From Coprinellus micaceus (lineage: Eukaryota; Basidiomycota; Agaricomycetes; Agaricales; Psathyrellaceae), in assembly GCA_951394405.1 (NCBI GenBank), contig OX596334.1:5084001-5148000 (forward strand): DNA of 64,000 nt. The letters are read 5' to 3'. Made by a program: the position numbers and the translations under genes. Below are positions 1 through 12,215 of this stretch, piece after piece. The notes beneath the pieces are model-generated. The model saw nothing but the letters and a program-made list of their open reading frames with translations, ran no database searches and had not been told where the DNA came from. Every line of letters starts with the position of its first letter. Positions within the stretch are counted from its first letter, which is position 1.

Positions 1-3000
1 TACTACGAAGGTGGGCGGAGGTGCGGGGAGAGCCAGCTCTAAGCTTGGTGTGTGCGTATTGTGTCCCGCAGACCGCGGTCCACTGACGTTGTTCGTCAGA
101 GATCAGCTTGGACACTCCGAAGAGACAATGCACGATTACGACGCCGTCGAAGGGGGAGCCGAACCTGACGAGTTCAGGGATACCGGGTGAATTGGATGGC
201 ACGGGGGATATCCTCGCCGTTTGGCTCGCGATGCCCATTCGCCTTGTAGGTGAGGGTTACCACCCCGGAATCGGGGGTCACCGCTATACTCCTAGACGCT
301 CGTGCGCAGCTGATATCCACGACCCGTGATAGTATAGACCTCCCTCGAAGGAACAGAAAGTGGGAGTGAAAAAGGTTGGATTTCGAATGAGGACCTCTCC
401 CTTCCCCAAAGGCTTCCTCGACGCGGGCGCGTCCATCCACCCCACACCACCCACACTCCCCCTCTTCCAGCCCATCATCGGATCAAGGTCCTTCCACCCA
501 TCGTCGACTCCGGCCCCTCGCACGCTCAGCCTTCCTGCTCCGACTCGATCTCCCCGTACGTCTCACCGCCTACCTCGAACCTTCCTTCTTCGGGGTACAG
601 AGCGACGGCCCGTCGTTATTCCCCACCGCGCTCGTCGCGGTCGTAAGCGTACTCGGTTCACCACACGGGCCGTATCCAAAGGGCCATGTCGAGGTGGAAA
701 AGAACGTCGAAACCCGGTCCGATTTCGTGACAGCGTCGAGAGCCCTCGAATGAATCCCTCTTTCGCCCCCCACCTTCCCCCCGACGTCAACGGCCGAGGT
801 TCTTCCGGTTTGACTTGTGGGTACGAGGCGTATGGGCTCGAGAGGGCGGGCGAGATCGAATCCTTCACGTTCGACGAAGGTGGTGGCGACTGGTTTGATG
901 GAGCCGCCAGGTAAGGGGGCTATCCTCGAAATTTGAAGCTCGTCGTGAGAAATACGAGGTCGGGGGCGTTCATGCGGTACGACGTTTCAATGGAGAACGA
1001 CGGATTCGAAGGGGGCGTTCGATGTGGAGGTAGGGGGTGTTGGGCGTCGGCTTGGCTTCGAGTTCGACTCGGATTCTGTGGGCAGGCTGGGATGCGTCAT
1101 AGAGATGGGAGCTGAGAACCAGAAACCGAACCCTTGGCTATTCCTCCCTTCGTAGATGATCGTCGGGGTAGGAGTATCTCAACGAGACGGAGACGGGGGT
1201 AGTAATATTCGCCTCTCAAGGTTTATTCCTGGGCTATGAATGTCGAGAGGAGGGCTAGGTCGCAGGAGATGGCGATGGTGACGTTCGAAGCTTCGTGCTG
1301 AGTGACGGATGTCGAGGAGTAGGGGTGGGTTGGATATATAAGAGGGTGATAGATGTCGTTGTTTAAACGTAGGCAGACCGAGGAGGCGATCGCGCTGCAC
1401 CATCGCCACCTCTGGCAGTGTGAGATCGGCATCGGCATCCGAAGTTCCTCGAGAATGGGGTCGTAGTCAAGCGGGGCAAGTCCAAGAACCGGCGGGAGGG
1501 GGGAGCGGTAGTGGGGAGCTGGGACACAGGACGATTGAAGTTGAAGAGACACCTCGAAGAAGGGGAGCGGGGTTGGGCCAGGTGGACGGAGCGGAATGGG
1601 TGTCGTTTCCCTTTCCGTCGGCCCACACATCCTGCGTCTCCTTCGTTCCACAAACTCGCTCCACCTCGTCATCCTACACCGCTCTCCGCTCTACGTCTCA
1701 TTCAGCTCGCCCACCCCGCTCAAAAGCCAATGCACTGGCACCGCCCTCAAGCCTTGCTTCGCTTTCCCGTCCGCCCCTATCCCCGGTCGCCACCTCGACT
1801 ACGTCCTCGTCGAGCTTGAATTCCAGCCAGCTTCTAGATCTTGAATAATTGATCTTCCGGATTCGGCTTGAACGCATGCAAATATAAGTTTCGATTTCGA
1901 GGCGACTTTCTGTAATTAAGTAATGGGGTACCAACGCGAGGACCCCGGGCGTGGGCTTGTATGGCGATGAGTTTATCTGCGCATCCGGGTGGTGTTTGAG
2001 GTTGAGCGGGAGGGGGATGCGACCCGGAGTTGGAGACACGAGAACGGCGCCAGAGTTCGTACCGTCATAATTCGTTGGGGGTGCGCGAGAAGATCTCGGT
2101 GGTGGAGTCGCGATTCGAGATATACAGAGAAGAAGGAGGGGGAGGGCAGTTGAATGTCATGACCGTCGTGGGTTGAGGCTGCCGCCTGCAGAGTTCTAGA
2201 GACAAGTATGAGCCTTGGACTCGAGTCGGAGAGCTGGGTATGGATGCGTACCTGAGTCTTCGAGCACGGAAAGGAAGCCGAACGTGGTCCGGATAGGGAG
2301 AACATCGGCGATGGTTCGATAGGTGTGCGGCCAGTGCATTCTGGGCGCCTATTCTGATAAATGAGTCAGTATGAGCCGATTGCGGGCTATATAGACGTCG
2401 AAGAGCGGCTAAAAGCCCAGAATCGGAGTGTAGGACGTACCTAGTCCCCGTAGCAAAGGACCTACACACACCCTCTCCCTCGCTCTTCACCACCACCCTT
2501 CCACCTGCTCGATCTGACGGCCACGTTTGCCCATAGCCCACTCGTTTGGCTCAACGTCGTCCGAGCGTGAAGGTCCCATGTTCTTGCCGCCAGATGTCGA
2601 CATGCCCTGTTCAGAACGAGGTGGAGGGCTATAACCTCAGCGGAGACGGGTCGTAGTTCAATGGAAGAAAGAGTGAAATTCAATGAATCGCGCGCCGCGT
2701 TTGGCTGGTGGTGTTTGGCTCAGCCCTCTTCGCCAAACGTCGGACAACTCGGCCGATCGGGCTAACTGGGCAGGACGTGGGTTGGGCGCTTAAACGTCGA
2801 CACAGAGGGACATATCAGGTCTTGCTGTAGGAGAGGAGGAGGAAGACCCACAGGCGCAGGTCCCGGAAGATGTGATGGCCGGGCACATCCTCGAAAATAT
2901 GGTGGGGAATGGAGGTAACGACAGGTGTAGAAATCGCCAGTGCACTTGCATTAGTCGGTATGCTGGACTAGAAAGAGGGACTCACGCAGAAAATGAACTG

Positions 3001-5765
3001 AAGAGTACCCCACTTCAAACTCCAGATATTCCTCGCCGCGTTTCGATGTGTTGGGTTTTGAACATGAGACAGGTGGGTCGACGCAGTGGGAACCATCCCT
3101 GCATTAATTCCAACGCAAGTATGTACATACGTTCCAACTCCCTAGGGAACGGTCAACGAGGAGACCTAGGGGTCTACGACACAACAGAAAGGGGTATAGC
3201 CCAGATTCCCAGCCCGGGGGAGCACGCCAGCCTCGTCGCGCAGGCCGAGATGTCCTCGTTCTTGTCGAACCGACCCGGAACGTGCTCGATGGATCGCATA
3301 CCATCGAACCAGAGGTAGTGGCGGAAGGACTCGTTGGAAAAATCGCCGGCTAGATCTCAGGGACGAACGATTCGGGGCGTTTATGCCCGTGGTTGGAATT
3401 CACGACTCGCGAATCTCGGACGCTAGAACTCAGACAGCTGGTGGCGAACTGGATGGGAAAATGAAATAGCCGATTCGGGCACGCAGAACCTAGGCCGACG
3501 AATTATGAATTATGAAGGAAAGTCAGCCGATTGTGATCCCTGGGCCGAAGAAACGAACTAAACCCGCACCGTCGTGAACGGTTTCAACGGCGGTGAGGCA
3601 GAACGAAGGATCCCGAGCAACCAGAACCAGCGTGTATCCCGTGACAATCGAGCCAATATGATACGCATGGAAGACGAATAGAAAAAGGAGTATGACTGTG
3701 CATCTAGTCTGTTACGGAGAAAGCGCTGGGCGTACCTCCTGATATCCCCAGCCTTCGAGAAGAAAGTGTTCCGCTCTTCAAGAACATACGCGTTCTCGTT
3801 GCTTCTATCAAATAAAGATATGCATATATCACCGAATGCCGCTTAGGAGAAGCGGGGACCGAAGTGGAAAAAGGAATCGTGGGGCAGAGCATAGGCACAA
3901 GGCCTGAGGATGTATGGCGTGAAGTACGGGGAAGAGGAGGACGAAAGGACAGTGTACAGTACGGTACGGGAAGAAGAGAAAAATGAGTGAGTACCCGTCC
4001 GTAAGCACGAAAGAGCACGAGGCGCCCCGAGCCCTACTGAGGAACGAACGAACGTCAGCCCTCCTCATTCCCTGACAAGGGCTCCAAGTCGAAGGGCTAG
4101 GAGGGAATAGACATAGTCTACGCCGGCGAAGGCTCGGAGTGTGACGAGCTCGACAGCGAGAACAAAACCGCCCGCCGATGTGTGAGATAGTGGAAGTCAA
4201 AACGCCTCGACAAGGAGACCGAAGCAAAGAGAAACGCCTTGACAAGGCAAACGAACCAAGGAGACTGAAACCCCATCTCTGCGGACACGCGACGTGGTCG
4301 AAGGTTGACCGACTGAAACAAGGACGACATGGATTCTCGATATTGAAACGAATACGAAAGGGCCGGAGACGATATTGATACGGACCCTCCGCCTTTGACT
4401 CAAACCGAGGAACGTAGGGATCCGCTCAATCCATTGGCTCTTGTTGGGTGTGAAATCACCCAGCGGATTCCTACCTCGTATCCGACCAAACGTTCGTCCG
4501 ATAAACCCCGAGCAAGTAAGAGGGGCTGCGGGTTGGGCGAAACTGGAAACTAAGAAACGGTAGCGTCACGAGTTAAATGGGGGGGGGGGGGGGGGGGGGG
4601 TGAGCTAGGTGATAGGGAAATAGAAAGGGAGAGAGTACACGGGAAGAGAAAAGCCGAGGTCCCGCTCGGTTCGAAATGTCGAATATGATGCGAAGGGTCT
4701 GGATGGAACGTGCCAGGAAGAGAGGCGGGGGCACTTGGTGCGACGAATGGGCATGCGAGAAATAGCGGGAGATTGGACTCGACGCGGGGAATGTATGATG
4801 AAGCGCGAAGAAGGCGGAAAATGAATAGAGGAAAAGACGGAAGAAAGAGTTCTCACCATGCCTCTCGATACTCCTCCCACATCCGAACCGATGTCAACTG
4901 ACCCCACCGGCGGCTCTGGACGGAGGGTTTGAATTCTGCGCTGGCTTCGAGTGGGGGAGGTATCTTTACTCGTTCTCTCGGTTCTGGGAGATGAGTCCTT
5001 GGAAAGCAGCTGGATCTCCGAACGAGAGTGGCATTCTTGAGGGGGTAGAGCGAGAGGCGCCCTGCTATGGGCGTTTGGTGGGGACGTCGACAGTTCCCGA
5101 ACCTCCTCTTCAGTTCTCCTCGCTCTCCATCGACCTCGTTGGCCTCCAGGCTATCATCGATGGAGGACGTAGCGTTGTCACCGTCCTCTTGATTGACGAT
5201 CTAATCGGCAGTCCATCCTCCCTTCATCTCGAGTGCGCTATCGAGAGACGGGGTGTAGAATCGAATCGACAGGGGCGGCTATGGTCGCCCTCAGCGTCGG
5301 TGTGTCGAGGAGCCGTTCCAGGGAGAAGGTTGTTCGCGAGAAAGGAGGCCAAGTATAGAGGAGAGTGAAGATACGGATACGAGGTGGTAGATGCAGTTGG
5401 GAACGGGGGAGACGATGATCGCAAGTGCCAAGGGGGGTCATGGGATCAGTTTGCCGTGTTGAGCGCGGTGATCAATCAAGTCGCCGGATTATGGTGGTGG
5501 GCATGGGTGGGACGCTGTTCGAGGAGTCGCCAAGTTAGGTCATATAAGCACTATCTACGTACGAAATATCGAGCATGGAAAATGGAACGTCTCACGAAAC
5601 TTGAGGACATACACAGTAGGTAGCCGCTATATAGTGTGGGCGAAGCAGAAACACGTAGAAGTAGGTGAACATAACGCCCAAAGGAAAATACTGCGAAGCG
5701 ATGAGTACAAAGGACACAAGGTATGCATAATGTTTCTCCAATGGAATGGTTGAGAACAATAAGAA
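1..5765. other. Gene-poor stretch, no gene assigned
   Basis: About 5.8 kb in which open frames on both strands are short, overlap one another and lack a recognisable domain. The best candidate exon lies near 744-912 on the plus strand, where an acidic, aromatic-rich frame runs into a good donor (cag|gtaagg at about 912), but I could not join it to a convincing neighbouring exon. Base composition is moderately GC-rich and unlike a satellite apart from the poly-G run at 4579-4600. The stretch could be intergenic DNA or decayed repeats. Confidence 0.4.
4579..4600. repeat. Poly-G homopolymer, 22 nt
   Basis: A run of 22 consecutive G residues on the plus strand, preceded by agttaaat and followed by tgagctagg. 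Such a run can form intra-strand G-quadruplexes and is prone to length error in assembly, so its exact length should be treated with caution. No gene is evident around it. Confidence 0.95.
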
Positions 5766-5787
5766 TTGAACGTGACAGAACGCGCGA

Positions 5788-6573
5788 TCACTGCCCCTCC
5801 AGCTGCCAGCGTAGATCCTGGAATTCATCAATCCTCTTCCGGACGTCATATCCGTATCCGTAGAACGAGATGTTTACTCCTGGCCAGAGCGTCTCTCCTG
5901 CGTCTACCATCACCCTCTTCAACCCCTTTACAAACGCTGCATCGAGGAAGGGGCAGGAGTCAACCGTAAGCTCGTCTCCATCCCACCCGGCCAGGACGTC
6001 GAAAAACCGATGGAACACCTGGATCCGGCGGAGCACGAGTTTATCGCAGTCGGGGAGATGGCGAATGAACCAACAATATTCAAGGAGCAAATCATCCGGC
6101 TCGAAGCATTCGAAGAGGAACGACAGGGAATCGCCATGAGTGTGATGAATGGCGAGGTGTTTGACGGGAATTGGCGAACGCTCGAGGCTACCTGGTACCT
6201 CCGGCGGGTGGTTTGGATTGGGCAGAGTGAAGTGGTCGAGGGTGAGGTGTTCGAGCCTGTTCATCGAACGAATCGATCGGAAGAAGACGTCGAGGACACC
6301 AGTGTCTCTGAACGTGAATGCACATGTGGTGAGATGACGGAGTGTGAGACTTTTGACGCTCCCGAGTGCCGTTTGGAATGGAATTGCGCGCGAAGGGTCG
6401 AGGGGGTGATTGATGAATACAATTCCATCGATGGTGAGGTGGGTGAGCGTCCTATCGACTGGGTATGCTCGTTGGTAGCGGGGTACGATGAGCTTAGATT
6501 CACTCGACATCTTCAAGGTATTGTGGTCTGGAATGTCGGGAACACCGTCTTCCGGGATGTATTTCTGCTCCAT
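5788..6573 (-). CDS. F-box/LRR-type protein, C-terminal portion
   Basis: A 261-residue frame, the longest uninterrupted one in the first 15 kb. It has the texture of the leucine-rich, F-box-associated region of agaricomycete F-box proteins: spaced L-x-L-x-x-L stretches such as VKSLTLRHLTT and LEHLTLDHFTLP, then a tail with ELTVDSCPFLD and WPGVNISFYGYG. Members of this family usually carry an N-terminal F-box of about 45 residues that docks to Skp1 in an SCF ubiquitin ligase; no F-box is visible here. The codon before the first ATG lies one codon downstream of an in-frame TAA, so the frame really begins here unless an upstream exon joins through an intron. Function is inferred only from repeat texture. 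Confidence 0.5.
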   Translation of the reverse strand: MEQKYIPEDGVPDIPDHNTLKMSSESKLIVPRYQRAYPVDRTLTHLTIDGIVFINHPLDPSRAIPFQTALGSVKSLTLRHLTTCAFTFRDTGVLDVFFRSIRSMNRLEHLTLDHFTLPNPNHPPEVPGSLERSPIPVKHLAIHHTHGDSLSFLFECFEPDDLLLEYCWFIRHLPDCDKLVLRRIQVFHRFFDVLAGWDGDELTVDSCPFLDAAFVKGLKRVMVDAGETLWPGVNISFYGYGYDVRKRIDEFQDLRWQLEGQ

Positions 6574-6639
6574 CGATTAGAGGATCCCGTGAAGACCAGG
6601 ATTGATACATACCCGTTCGCGAGGGTGGAGGATTGAGAG

Positions 6640-8099
6640 GCTTGGAGTTGGGGACGAAAGAAAGCAAGAACACTGCAGGGAGGAAGGGTGATTTGGAAAG
6701 GATGGCTGCCACGACCCAACTCATATACACTGGCCGACTAGCAGGAAAGGATAAACCAAGCACGTACCCGGGTGCGGATCCCTATCCTTTTCAAATATAT
6801 CTTACCCCACTATTTGTTGCGGTGTTCAATAGGCCATGGATGTGGGGCACTTTGAAGCGCTCTGTCTTTACCTGGAGAGAGATAGAGTCCTCAAATCGGC
6901 AGAGGCAACTAGTGACTGGCGAGACCTTTGCCGGCCTTGCCTTCCTCCCCGCAGTGAGTAATGTCAAGGGCAACGTTCTAAGCAGGGGCATGAAACATTC
7001 ATACACAGCCTCGCGTTCCTCGCCCCCAATTGCCCTGCATCGATAACTTATGAGTTAAGCTCTACGCCACAGCCTGCAGGACCCCTCGTGCATACTCACG
7101 GGATCTTGATTCAGAGATTGGCTTCCCGCAATTTCACCTTGAAGAGGTCTGTGGGGCCAAGCCAGAATCTGGGGACACCACATGGTGAGCAGCAACCCGG
7201 GGAGCACGGGAAGGGGCCTGCGCGCCACTGAGGGAGCGCAGCCTCGTGTACCGAGGGGCGTCGGCGAAGCCGACGGGCGCTTAGAATCTCTACAGCTCTA
7301 GCCACTGAAATGGCGACTCATTCTGAATCGTATCTGGAGTCGCTCAGGCTGAGACAGCCACGAACTTGCACTCGACTCTTTAAGGGCGTAAATAGGAGAT
7401 TGTAGAAGCAGCGAAGATGAATTTCTGGACCTACTGGAACTATGCTCTCGCTATAGAGAGAACATAGGCCAAAGCATCGATATGATGTGCGTGCGGTGTG
7501 AGCGCCTATTCAAGACGTCAAGTCAGTATCCGAGACTGTCGATCGGGGAGCGTTTTAAATCGCACAGTACAATGAACCTTATTCGCGATACCAAGGACGT
7601 TAGATCCTCCTTTCATCGCCCTTGGCCGCTATCACCCGCCGTTGCGTTACAACTAACCCTCTCGATTTAACGTCGTCCCGGTGTTTCCGGGTCTTGAAAA
7701 CCAGAGTTTCGTAGTACTATACCTAGATATATCAAGAAGGGAGACTGAGAAATGAGGAAGAGGGGGATACGGATGAAGGGTAATTAGCAATAGGTCAGGG
7801 GTAGATAACGAAGTGGGCTAGTGCAGGAGATAGATATCTTAGGAAGTCCCCGGCATAGAAGCTTCTTCAGATAGTCTCCAAGAGAGAGCGGCATAGATCA
7901 AAATCGCACTCGAGGGTTATTGGGGATTTTTTTGACCGTAGGGACAAAAACCTACACCTATAGGGGCGGTTTTGGTAGGGTGGAGGTTTGGGACAGGTTT
8001 TGGCCACAGGGATGGTGGCAGGGAGAATGGAAATTGAACTGGGTGGGATTGCAGAGAGGGCACTTCTGTAGGACAGGGAGGGCCAGTATGACAAGAGTG
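6640..8099. other. Intergenic stretch, no gene seen
   Basis: Only short frames without recognisable domains are present. A GC-rich patch around 7190-7290 contains a small inverted element (cgtcggcgaagccgacg). From about 7900 the sequence becomes G-rich on the plus strand and grades into the satellite that follows. Confidence 0.4.
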
Positions 8100-11000
8100 G
8101 TGGGAGGGGGAAGCAGGGCTTCTGCACCACAGATGGTCCACCGCATCTGGAGACTCAAGGTCTCACCTCCATAGCCCAACAGTTGGATCTTGGGAGTCGA
8201 GGATTCCTCTCCATGGGGCAGCTGCCACATGAGAGGAGGCAAGGTTTCCACTGCACGTATGGACCCGATGCCTTGTCGATTGTTTGTTGAACACCCCAAG
8301 GGAGTCAAGGATTCCCCTGCATGGGGTGACTGCCACATGGGGGGAGTCGAGGATTCCCCCTGTGGTTCAACTGACATATGTGTGGTGTGTGGAGTCACTG
8401 TGGACTGGTGTTCGGCATTTTCTACTACACATATGGACCTGATGCCTTGTCCATTGTTCATTCAACACCCCAGGGGAGTCCGTGATTCCCCTCCATGGGG
8501 TGACCGTCACATAGGTGGAGTTGAGGATTCCCTTGTATCGTTCAATCAACATGTATGTGGTGTGTCAAGAAGCGTTCGGCGCTTTCTACTAGACATGTCG
8601 GCCTGATGCCTTGTCCATGGTCCGCTCAACACTGCAGGGGAGTCGAGGATTCCCCTCCATGGGGCGACCGCCTCATGAGGGGAGTCAAGGATTCCCCCTG
8701 TGGTTTGACTGACATACATGTGGTATGTGGATGGGCGTTTGGCGTTTTCTACTACACATGTTGGCCCGATGCCTTGTCCACGGTCCGCTCAACACCCCAG
8801 GGGAGTCGGGGATTCCCCTGCATGGGGCGACCGCCACATGAGGGGAGTCGAGGATTCCCCCTGTGGTTCGACTGACATACATGTGGTGTGTGGAGGGGCA
8901 CTCGGCGTTTTCTACTACACATATGGACCTGATGCCTTGTCTATTGTTCTTTGAACACCCCAGAGGAGTCGGTGATTCCCCTGCATGGGGCGACCGCCAC
9001 ATCAAGAGAGTCGAGGATTCCACTCCATGGGAGAACCGCCCTGTCAGGGGAGTCAAGGATTCCCCCTATGGTTCGACTGACATACATGTGGTGTGGAGAG
9101 GGGCATTCGGTGTTTTCTACTACACATATGGACCTGATGCCTTGTCCATTGTTCGTTGACCACCCGAGGGGAGTCAGGGATTCCCCTGCATGGAATGACA
9201 GCCACATCAGGGGAGTCGTGGATTCCCCCTGTGGTTCGACTGACATACATGTGGTGTGTGGAGGGGCACTCGGTGTTTTCTACTACACATATGGACCTGA
9301 TGCCTTGTCCATTGTTCGTTGAACACCCCAGGGGAGTCGGGGATTCCCCTGCATGGAATGACAGCCACATCAGGGGAGTCGGTGATTCCCCTCCATGGGG
9401 TGACCACCACATTGGTGGGGTCGAGGATTCCCCTGCTGGTTTGACTGCCATACGTGTGGTGTATGGAGGGGTGTTCCGCATTTTCTACTACACATATGGA
9501 CCTGATGCCTTGTCCATTGTTCATTCAACACCCCAGGGGAGTCAGTGATTCCCCTCCATGGGGTGACCGTCACATAGGTGGAGTTGAGGATTCCCTTGTA
9601 TCGTTCAATCAACATGTATGTGGTGTGTCAAGAAGCGTTCGGCGCTTTCTACTAGACATGTCGGCCTGATGCCTTGTCTATGGTCCGCTCAACACTGCAG
9701 GGGAGTCGAGGATTCCCCCTGTGGTTCGACTGACATACATGTGGTGTGTGGAGGGGCACTCGGCGTTTTCTACTACACATATGGACCTGACGCCTTGTCC
9801 ATTGTTCGTTGAACACCCCAGAGGAGTTGGTGATTCCCCTGCATGGGGCGATCACCACATCAAGAGAGTCGAGGATTCCACTCCATGGGAGAACCGCCCT
9901 GTCAGGGGAGTCGATGATTCCCCCGTGTGGTTCAATCAACATGCATGTGTTGTGTAGATGGGCATTCGGTGTTTTCTACTACACATATGGACCCAACACC
10001 TTGTCCATTGTTTGTTGCACACCCCAGGGTAGTTGGTCATTCCTCTGCATGGGGCAACCGCCACATTGGGGGAGTCGAGGATTCCCCCCCATGGGGCAAC
10101 CGCCACATCAGTGGGGTTGAGGATTCCCCTCTTGGTTTGACTGCCATATGTGTGGTGTATGGAGGGGTGTTCGGTGTTTTCTACTACACATATGGACCCA
10201 ATGGCTTGTCCATTGTTCGTTCAACACCCCAGGGGAGTCGGGGATTCCCCTCCATGGTTTGACCGCCACATCGGGGGAGTTGAGGATTCCCCCCCATGGT
10301 TCAACTCACATACATGTGGTGTGTGGAGTGGCGTTCAGCATTTTTTACTACACATGTGGAGCCAATGCCCTGTCCATGGTTTCTTCAAAACCACAGGGGA
10401 GTCTGTGATTCCCCTCCATTGTGTGACCACCACATCCGGGGAGTTGAGGATTTCCCTCCATAGGGCGAGCTGTAACCACCACATTGGGGGAGTTGAGGAT
10501 TCCCCTGTGTGGTTAGAATGTCATGCATGTGGTGTGTTGAGATGTGTTCGCCATTTTCTCCTACACATGTCAGCCTGATGTGTTGTCCATTGTTTGTTCA
10601 ACACCCCAGGGGAGTCGGTGATTCCCCTCCTTGGTTTGACCGCAACGTTAGGGGAGTCAAGGATTCCCCCTGTGGTTCGACTGACATACCTGTGGTGTGT
10701 GGAGCGGCATTCGGTGTTTTCTACTACACATATGGACCCGATGCCCTGTCCATGGTTCATTCAACACCCTAGAGGAGTTGGTGATTCCCCCCCATGGTTT
10801 GACCACCATGTCGGGGGAATCGAGGATTCCCCTGCATGGGGTGACCACCACATTGGTGGAGTCAAGGATTCCCTGCCGTGGCACAACCGCCACAACGGAG
10901 GAGTTGGGGATTCCACTAGATGGTTTGACCGCCACGTGGGGGGAGTTGACGATTCCCCCTGTGGTTTGACTGACATATGTGCGGGGTGTGGATGGGCGTT

Positions 11001-12215
11001 CAGCGTTTTCTACTACACATGTGGACCCGACACCTTGTCCATTGTTTGTTGGACACCCCAGGAGAGTCAGGGATTCCCCTCTATGGGATGATTGCCACAT
11101 CGGGGTAGTCAGGGATTCCCCTGCATGAAACGACTGCCACATCAGGGGAGTCGGTGATCCCCATCCATGGGGTGACTCCCACATTGGGGGAGTCGACGAT
11201 TCCCCCTGTGGTTTGACTGACATACATGTGGTATGTGGATGGGTGTTTGGCATTTTCTACTACACATGTTGGCCCGATGCCTTGTCTACGGTCCGCTCAA
11301 CACCCCAGGGGAGTCGGGGATTCCCCTGCATGGGACGACCGCCACATCGGGGGAGTCAAGGATTCCCCTTGTGTTTCGACTGACATATGTGTGGTGTGTG
11401 GATGGGCATTTGGCGTTTTCTACTACACATGTCAGCCTGATGCCTGGTCCATTGTTTGTTGAACTCCCCATGGGAGTCGGTGATTCCCAACCATGGGGTG
11501 GCAACCACATTAGAGGAGGCGAGGATTCCCCTTGTCATTCAACTGACATATGTGTGGTGTGTGGATGGGTGTTCAGTATGTTCTACTAAACGTGTTGGCC
11601 CGATGCCTTGCCCATGGTCCACTCAACACCCCAGGGGAGTCAAGGATTCCCCTCCATGGGATGACTGCCACATCAGAGGACTCAAGGATCCCCCTCCATC
11701 GCTTGACTGCTGTGCCATGTAAGGGGAGTCAAGGATTGCCCCCCATTGCATGACCACTGCGTCATGTTGGCGGAGTTGAGGATTCCTTTCTGAGGCACCT
11801 ACCACATCATGGGAATCAAGGATTCCCATCTGGTGCGTGACCACCATGTTATGTTGGTGGAGTCAGGATTGACTTCCAGGAACCAGTGTTCAGTGTTTTC
11901 TGCTATGCATACGGTCATGATAATCTGTCCATGGATCGTCCAATACCTCAGGTGAGTTGTGGATTCCCTGCCATGGATAGTCCACCATGTCAGGGAGTTG
12001 AGAATTCCCCTCTGTTCGGTGACCGCCACGTCACATTGGGGGAGTTGGGGATTCCCATCCATGTGTCCACTGTCACATTGGGCGAGTGACGATTCCCCTG
12101 GAGAAGTTGTGTTTGGTGTTTTCTACTACACATATAGACCCAATATATTATCCATGGATCAGCTCACAGTTCAAGGGTGGCAAGCATTGCCCTTTGTTCA
12201 TCCATGGGATGACCA
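8100..12215. repeat. Compound satellite with palindromic core modules
   Basis: About 4.1 kb of tandem repeats. Short module (roughly 40-45 bp): ggggagtcNNNgattcccc, then a c-t-c/g-catggggNgacc-like spacer and gccacat. Long module (roughly 110-120 bp): ctgtggttNgactgacatac-atgtggtgtgtgg, then ttttctactacacat, then atggacc-gatgccttgtcc and ttgaacacccca. By eye I count about 21 copies of the tttctactacacat box between 8230 and 12120, separated by one to four short modules. The short core has arms GGGGAGTC and GATTCCCC that pair at 7 of 8 positions round a 3-nt loop. Copies at the right end (11.7-12.2 kb) are more divergent. Long open frames occur in all directions because the units lack stops; I do not treat them as genes. 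Confidence 0.93.

Noticed and set aside
8140..12060. Many open frames of 60-200 codons in the satellite
   Set aside because: They occur on both strands and in several frames, repeat the same peptide, and have no start or splice context; they are by-products of the repeat unit.
8100..12215. CRISPR-like array of repeats and spacers
   Set aside because: Repeats are contiguous modules with drifting spacers that are themselves repeated; the host is a eukaryote and no cas gene is present.
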